NCBI GenBank assembly: GCA_947459205.1
Contig: CANHCR010000012.1
Coordinates: 1-59,331 of the forward strand
Length of the DNA stretch: 59,331 nt
Reading direction: 5' to 3'
From: Caryophanales bacterium
Lineage (GTDB): Bacteria; Bacillota; Bacilli; Paenibacillales; CANHCR01
Below, piece by piece: positions 59,222 to 59,331 of the stretch. The notes under the pieces are model-generated. The model worked only from the letters and a program-made list of their open reading frames with translations, had not been told where the DNA came from and made no database searches. Positions within the stretch are counted from its first letter, which is position 1. Each line of letters opens with the position of its first letter. The position numbers and the translations under genes were made by a program.

Positions 59222-59331
59222 TCACAAAAACAAAAAGTAGAAATCATACACCCGCGCCAGCAGCCAACCGCCCCACGCATACAGCGGTCCAAGCACCGCA
59301 TCGCGCACCGGCGGCACGACAAACAACAAGA
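59222..59331 (-). CDS. C-terminal end of a membrane protein (start beyond window)
   Basis: An open frame enters from the right edge and ends at TGA 59224-59222. It codes about 35 residues that look like membrane segments and a Trp/Tyr-rich tail (VRDAVLGPLYAWGGWLL, VYDFYFLFL). A membrane peptidase of the site-2 type is sometimes found next to rsmE in related genomes, but the fragment is too short to assign. Confidence 0.45.
   Translation of the reverse strand, partial: LLFVVPPVRDAVLGPLYAWGGWLLARVYDFYFLFL

Overview
The window looks like a chromosomal segment of a Gram-positive, spore-former-type Firmicute (Bacillales, Paenibacillaceae- or Alicyclobacillaceae-like). This rests on AGGAGG ribosome binding sites, many TTG and GTG starts, an AddB-type (not RecBCD) recombination nuclease, a 7TMR-DISM kinase, a CcpA-like operator, and the rsmE-mtaB gene pair. 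No rRNA, tRNA, insertion sequence or CRISPR array was found.

Left part (1-30.3 kb), moderately GC-rich by eye. It holds a cluster of secreted surface or starch-active proteins built from fibronectin type III (FnIII) modules and Gly-Gly-Thr or Gly-Ser linkers. These are a truncated RCC1-repeat protein, a four-FnIII protein, a choice-of-anchor-I propeller protein with four FnIII domains, a FnIII plus CBM9/DOMON-like protein, and a 2239-residue enzyme joining a GH57-like module, CBM25, CBM26 and a GH13 amylase. Between them lie housekeeping and regulatory genes: a VTT-family membrane protein, an SDR operon, an SMR transporter with a response regulator, a 7TMR-DISM histidine kinase with a NagD-like phosphatase, and a Beta_propel protein. 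Then come addB (without addA), an RlmI-like methyltransferase, deoC, a Nudix hydrolase and an Rpn-family nuclease.

Right-centre part (about 30.3-56.9 kb), mostly more AT-rich. This is a dense accessory or defence-type island. From left to right it holds: (i) an Rpn nuclease with a possible internal start; (ii) a DUF6904-like gene; (iii) a tight four-gene cassette of a HEPN/DUF4145-like protein, a soluble TraG/VirD4-like ATPase interrupted by an in-frame UGA, a lipoprotein, and a STAND-TPR protein with a decayed P-loop; (iv) an RlmJ-like methyltransferase and a CorA-like two-helix membrane protein; (v) a UvrD helicase with a Cas4-like Fe-S nuclease; (vi) a HExxH metalloprotease; (vii) an AddAB-derived set of an AddA-like helicase without nuclease, an AddB-like protein that kept the Fe-S cysteines but lost the nuclease core, a 69-residue acidic protein and a third UvrD-like helicase; (viii) a PLD-SF2 helicase-DUF3427 protein with a MutT hydrolase and a small protein.

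Right end (57.0-59.3 kb): the core genes mtaB and rsmE, then the C-terminus of a membrane protein. The best candidates for undescribed systems are cassette (iii) and the nuclease-less AddAB-like set (vii). Their functions are inferred only from domain content and gene order.
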